Positions 58,926 to 64,000 of a stretch of DNA of 64,000 nucleotides are shown here, piece by piece. Position 1 is the stretch's first letter. Each line of letters opens with the position of its first letter. The stretch is from Erythroxylum novogranatense (taxonomy: Eukaryota > Streptophyta > Magnoliopsida > Malpighiales > Erythroxylaceae). The stretch is from the NCBI GenBank assembly GCA_029891385.1, contig CM057233.1, forward strand, positions 32,408,540-32,472,539, in the 5' to 3' direction. Position numbers and translations under genes: made by a program. The notes under the pieces were generated by a model, which saw nothing but the letters and a program-made list of their open reading frames with translations, had not been told where the DNA came from and did not search any database.

Positions 58926-61900
58926 TGTTGGACCCCGAACCTTGGTGACAATTTGATTTAGTAATATGAATGATCAAGTGGATGAGTTGATTGAAATGAA
59001 GTTATATAGCAAGAAGTAGAAAGAAAAGTGTGAAAATTTGAAGGATTTAGAAAGTTTGACTTTTGAGAGAGAATGTTTGACTTTGAGAGTTGACTTATGA
59101 TTTAGGCAAAATTTGATAAAATGGTCTTCTGGAAACTTGTAGGTTATGTTAAGAGCTTTTTGTGGACATAAAGTTTGCAATATTTCGATATCGGGAGTGA
59201 AAGTTATGATCAGTCAAAGTTTATGTTTGATCGGGTTTGACTTTTATTATGGTTGAAACTTTGACTGAGAAATTAACCTAGTTAGAGGTTAATTGAGCTT
59301 TGGTGTTCTTCATGAAAATTGAAGGATTTGTTTTGATCTTTATTTCGATATAAAGTATGCAATTTTTCGATCTCGGAATATTAAGTTATGATTTTTACAA
59401 GTTTGTATAGAGGATAGTATCTTTGACCAGAAAATGGACTCCCGTAGGAGTTGAATTGAGTTTTATGTTCTTCTCGGAAGATTTAGAGCTTCTCTCAAGC
59501 TTTCTATAGAGACTAAGTTTGTCAAAATCGGAGTTCGGGAGTAAAAGTTATGAATTTGAAGTTTTGATTTTAAGTGAAAAAAAAAAGGAAAGTTTTAGCG
59601 CCTCGCTAGGCGACGGCTCGCCTAATGAGGAGGCGCTCAGATTGCCTCGCTAGAGACGACGACGCCTAGCGAGGCGGGCGTTCTGCTTCGCCTCGCGAGG
59701 CAGGCTCGCCCTCATGTGTCGCCCTCACTAGGCGACGCCGCCCCTAGCGAAGCGGGCGCCTCGCCTCATGAGGCGCCTCGCCCTCATGAGTTAGGCGTCT
59801 CCGACAGATTTCTTCTTAAATTTTTGATTTCTTTGTTTTCAATCCGACCTTTGCTCACTATTTTGCCTATATCTTTTCCGTCCGACATCCGATTGAGTTG
59901 ATTCTTTTTGCGTTGGATTCCTAAGACAATGAATTTCATTTTATAAGAAATTTGTGAATTTTGAGATTAAATTAATGGTGATTAATTTAATCAAAGTGAG
60001 TCGGAAATTTTCGAGCATGATTCAGTGTTTTGTGAAATTCGGGATCTGTAGAGATCCGATTGAAGCGATTCTTGAGGCGAAATAAAGATAAGACAAGGGG
60101 CTACAAATCATATGAAGACATGAAATGTCAATTTTGCCCTTAGGACTTTTAATTTTTGAATTTAAGTTCGGATTAGGGTTTAATTTTTGGATTGGGAACA
60201 CCTGTGAGTAATTTGAGCATAATTTTTGATCTGGGAATCGAAATGAGACGATTCTTGTTTTGAATTAAACTAGAGACATAAGGCTACAATTGTTATGAAG
60301 ACATCGAGTTTCAATTCCGGGATTAAGAATGTGAAATTTTGGACGGAAATAATCGTACATGAAAAATGTGTTAGAATATGGATATATCCGAATTGTTTTG
60401 CACATAACTTTTGATGTAGTGCTCGGAATTGAGCGCGGTTAGTGGCGTTAGATTCGTATGAGTGAGAGGAACATTTCTCGAGAAGGAAGTTTGGACAAAT
60501 TCCTTCAATTTAATAGTGCGAATCAGAACCGCAAGTAAGTATAATTTTAAGTTTTGAATGGAGGGCAATTTGGTCATTTGACCATCAATTAATGAAACAC
60601 ATGGTAGAGATGTCGTTTTGGCTTATTAAAAGCCACTAATAGTCTGGAATTTCAGAAGAAGAAGGAGAAAGAGAAATAAGAAAGAAGAAGAAGAGAGTGG
60701 AAGCTTCGGTTATGGAGGAAGAGGAGAGAGAAAGTTTAGTTTTGATTTTTCTACTTGTTTCTTAGGGATTTTTGAGTAGATTTCAAGAGGAAAAAGGTAG
60801 AGGAGCATAAGAGCTTCCTAAGGAGCCAAAAAAATTCGAATTTGGATGAGAAAGAGGTAAGAGAAATTTTCTACTTTGAGATTTTGATTAATTTTCGGTT
60901 TAGAATTATGACATATGAGATGGGTTTATGGATTGTGAAATTAATTTTGATGTATATGCTTTAGGCTGGGTTTAATTTTGGATGAAAAATTGATTAAGGT
61001 TTAGGCTTAATTTTATGATTGAGAATTTTGAGATATTTTGGTGTAGAATTATAGGAAATATGATGAATTGATGACATATGAAATCAATTTCGAAGAATTT
61101 GTATTTTATGGTATTGAATTGGGATAAATTGGTTTAGGCCAATTTTAAGATTTGGGGATTTTTGAAATTGAGGATTTAAATAGTTTGGAATTAATGTGAA
61201 TTGATGAATTGTGAGATTAATTTTGAAGAAATTATGTTTTATGAGATTGAATTTGGGTGTATTGGTTTAGGCCAATTTTGAAAATTGGGATTTTCAAAAT
61301 TGAAGATTGAAATAACTTGGAATTATGATAGTTATGTTTTTCCTATGGTTGAGTTTGAGAATTATGCAAATTATGATGATGAATTTGGATGTTATTGGCT
61401 TAGGAATTTTTAAATTGAAGAAAGAAGAGGAATTTGGCGAATTGACTATTTGGACAAGCTTTTAGCGTCATTTCGAGGTGGGTAGCATATTTATATTTTG
61501 ATTTGTAAGCTATATGTGAATTTTGAAAAATTAAAAAAGCAATTTTGAAAAGTAAAGAAAGCAAAATGTGAAAATTTTGACAAATTATTGTTTTGTAAAG
61601 GTTTGAAATTACGATTTAGAATGTTTTCTCGAAAGATTATTATAAGTTTGAATTCATTGCTTTAAATGATTCGATAAACCGATAGAAATTTCGAAAATGC
61701 ATTTGTTGTGTATGCATTATTCAATTGTTGAAATTATTGTTTGATTGAATGTTTTGATTGTTGAATTTAGTGAATGATAGATGAATAAATTGAGTGGTAT
61801 GCATTTTTGGGAAAATTTTGAAGAAAATTAAGAAATTGAAAAGTGCCTTGAGCAATCCGACTTTTCGTTTTCGATTATGTGTTATGTGGGTTTGGTAGGT

Positions 61901-63286
61901 CCTTGGTGAGTCGTATTGTCTCTATGTGTATAGCCTTCTCAGTGCCCGCTAGTGTACGGACTCGTTCGGACTCCTTCACGGCTACTTGGACCGCAATGCG
62001 GAAAGTGTAATACGTTCATTCACGACATTGCAGGACATTATCTTGGGGCTATGCGAGACGCTCTGTTGGACCTAGCTGGACCATTACGATGTGTAATATG
62101 TTTTGATTTGTTTATGTGTTCGCATTCATATTTATGAAAAATTCAAGAAGTTTTGAAAATGAGAAAAAGTGAGATTATTATGAAAAGTTTGAAAATATGA
62201 AAAAAAAATGGGTTTGAGGAAATTGTTTGAAAAATTATAAAGTTTGAAAAAATTAGCCCTTTTGGCAAAAAGAGTATTAAAATGATTTCGCTTATTTATC
62301 GGTTTATAAATGTGTTATCCACGAGCTTCGAGCTCACCCCTTTCATCCCCATCTCCGGGTTTGACGGAGATCGGATGAAAGAATGTGAACATCGGTTTCG
62401 ACATATGTGTCGATTAGATTTTGTGTATTTTGGATTTTGAGTATGGATCATTTGTGGTTTAAGAAAGGTTTGAAAGAAAATGTATTTGTGTATAAAGTTG
62501 AGAATTGTGAATGATTGTGAAATTTGTATATGAAATTATGGATAATTTGGGAATATATATGTATGATTGATTTGGGAATTTGATTGAATTCGAGTTTGGT
62601 ATTGAATTGAGAATTATGGAAGTATTAGATTTAGGTTTGCGTTTCTTTGGTGTTTGGATTCGGACGGAGAGTCCGATGATTCGAGATCTGTTTGGCATTT
62701 AGAAGTGTATTTCTTTACCCTTGCGGGTTTGGGTTAGGAAAAAGCGTGATTATCTGCCGAAATTTCGATAAAAATTGGGATAAAAAAATAGAATTTGAGA
62801 TTTGTATGGATGAATAAGAATTTGTATGATTGTTGAGTTTCGGGTTTAAGAATGAATTTTCCTATGGGAAATTATATGGATGTGATTGATGTAAGAAATG
62901 AGAATAAGAAAAAAAAAATTATATCAGATTTTGGAACGTCTTAGGATTCCCAACGCGATTATGTTCATTCGATAAGTGTTCTTTGATTATTGTTTCCGGA
63001 TGTCGGATGTATGCGCTTTGATTTCGTTTAGCTTTGCAATCTGTTCGTTTGATTCGATTAGTATTTGCTTGACTTGCATTTGCTTCCGCTTATTTACTTT
63101 CGGATTTGTTCGCTTTCGCATTTTGTTTCGATCCAAAATTTCCGCTTCCTTCGTTTCCGTTTGCTTGGTTTCGATTCGCTTATGTAGTTGGGTTACGTAG
63201 CAGGATCCAACATTTATGGTATCGAGCATAGAGTGAAAGTGTTAAGTTTATTCGGTTGGGATCCGGTTCCGGATCGGGTCCCAACA
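58926..63286 (+). repeat. 5' LTR of the giant-LTR element (4361 bp)
   Basis: TG...CA ends as described, with terminal inverted similarity (TGTTGGACCCCG against TGTTGGGACCCG). It aligns with the two solo LTRs in this window. It carries a GC-rich palindromic array at 59598-59800, a GA-rich stretch at 60650-60860 and degenerate units of about 165-190 bp from 59100 to 59560. Its end and primer site are partly duplicated (63208 and 63281). Confidence 0.9.
59598..59800. repeat. GC-rich palindromic array inside the giant LTR
   Basis: Repeats of GCCTCGCTAGGCGACG and its reverse complement-like GCCTAGCGAGGCG, plus GCCTCATGAGGCGCC words, fill about 200 bp. The words are self-complementary, so the strand can fold strongly. 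Flanking sequence is AT-rich and aligns with the other two large LTRs, which lack this array. Confidence 0.9.
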
Positions 63287-63941
63287 TTTATGGTATCGAG
63301 CCCGATAATATGATCTTACTTGGGCGTATGAGTATGAATAAGGAATTGATCTGAGTTTGTAAAGATAAAAGTGAATTTGTGAGAGTGTGCTAGGTGGTCA
63401 TTTGATTTTGATGAAAGAAATATGATTGTCTTTAGGAATGTGAAATTGATGTGCATGACTATTTGACGCTCAAATTCAAGTGATTAGTTTGATTTGGGTG
63501 ATACGAATACGAGTGATTAGAAACATGTGTTTGTGGAACTTAAGATTTGAATTTTGTGATGAATTGGGAGAAATTGATATAGACTATACTTCCGTAAGAT
63601 GAAAGAATGATGACATAATGATGATTGAACCATATTAGGGTTCCTTAAGAAATGGACCATTAATTTGTGCCCATATATGAAGAAATAATGTGTTATAGAT
63701 ATAGTGTTTTGATATGATATGAGTGATATATGATTTAAGGAAGTAAAAATTTTGAAGAGATTGAGAATATGTATGAAGAGTAAAAAGTGATGAAAAAGAA
63801 ATTGATTATGAGTTGTGAAAAGACATTAGTAAGAAAGTGCTTGATGATCATTGTTTAGAAAGAAATTTATGCAAGAATGAGTTACTTGGAGTTGAGTAAA
63901 TATGAATTTCGAGGACGAAATTCTTTTAAGAGGGGGAGAAA
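63287..63941 (+). other. Interior of the giant-LTR element
   Basis: 655 bp. The primer site tggtatcgagc lies at 63291-63301, four bases after the LTR, and an upstream copy of the LTR end and primer site is at 63203-63230. No open frame above 60 residues and no gag or pol motif. It ends with tgaatttcgaggacgaaatt and the purine tract aagagggggagaaa (63928-63941). Confidence 0.85.
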
Positions 63942-64000
63942 TGTTGGACCCCGAACCTTGAGTGACAATTTGATTTAGTAATATGAATGATCAAGTGGAT
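63942..64000 (+). repeat. 3' LTR of the giant-LTR element, first 59 bp
   Basis: TGTTGGACCCCGAACCTTG and onward, identical to the start of the 5' LTR at 58926 except for one extra base (cttgagtgac against cttggtgac). The rest lies outside the window. Confidence 0.92.

Larger units (their letters stand above)
58926..64000 (+). mobile_element. Non-autonomous Ty3-type element with giant LTRs and 655-bp interior
   Basis: The 5' LTR 58926-63286 starts TGTTGGACCCCG and ends CGGGTCCCAACA. The interior 63287-63941 begins with a tRNA-Met-type primer site and ends with the box tttcgaggacgaaattctt and a polypurine tract. The 3' LTR begins at 63942 and runs off the window. The first 59 bases of both LTRs differ by one single-base indel, so the element is young. 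The 3' box links it to the chromoviruses gypsy-1 and gypsy-2. No gag or pol sequence is present, so it would depend on enzymes of another element. Confidence 0.88.

Overview
This window is plant nuclear DNA from a transposon-packed, gene-free region. I find no host gene. The evidence is Ty3/gypsy chromoviruses with an integrase-linked chromodomain, an Athila-like Ty3 element with a tRNA-Asp-type primer site and an envelope-position ORF, Ty1/copia elements primed by initiator tRNA-Met, and an L1-type LINE. The organism is a flowering plant, probably a eudicot; the species cannot be told from this sequence.

Layout. 1-6600 is the 3' part of a chromovirus (gypsy-1): a broken pol and a 3.77 kb LTR. 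The oldest visible layer is a degenerate minus-strand copia (copia-A). Its pieces lie at 6601-8217, 13472-14206 and 49807-51773, the last ending in its 5' LTR. Two elements sit inside it. One is a 5.25 kb solo LTR on the minus strand (8218-13466, target duplication ccagc). The other is an Athila-like element (14207-49801, duplication cacat) whose own length, without its guests, is about 10.1 kb.

The Athila-like element hosts three guests: a complete minus-strand copia-B (16964-26670, duplication cttga), a complete chromovirus gypsy-2 (29727-40256, duplication cactc) and another solo LTR (43910-49157, duplication gattg). Removing copia-B restores the reading frame of the Athila-like gag exactly. 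The element has gag, a protease domain and an envelope-position ORF, but no reverse transcriptase, RNase H or integrase, so it must have moved with borrowed enzymes if it moved in this form.

51774-58925 is AT-rich. It holds a decayed minus-strand L1 LINE with a 0.9 kb tandem duplication, and a purine-rich repeat block. 58926 to the window end is a Ty3-type element with a 4.36 kb LTR, only 655 bp of non-coding interior, and the start of the second LTR.

Points for a second look: (1) gypsy-2 carries clustered breaks at CAG/CTG sites that look more like consensus errors at methylated CHG sites than real mutations; (2) three related large LTRs carry, at one equivalent position, a 34-bp array of bZIP-type palindromes, a GC-rich palindromic array, or nothing; (3) a degenerate unit of about 180-195 bp recurs in LTRs of different families; (4) copia-B carries arrays of a perfect 10-bp palindrome in both LTRs and in a 2.1 kb leader; (5) an element whose LTR is more than six times longer than its interior. 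All comparisons were made by eye, so no identity percentages are given.
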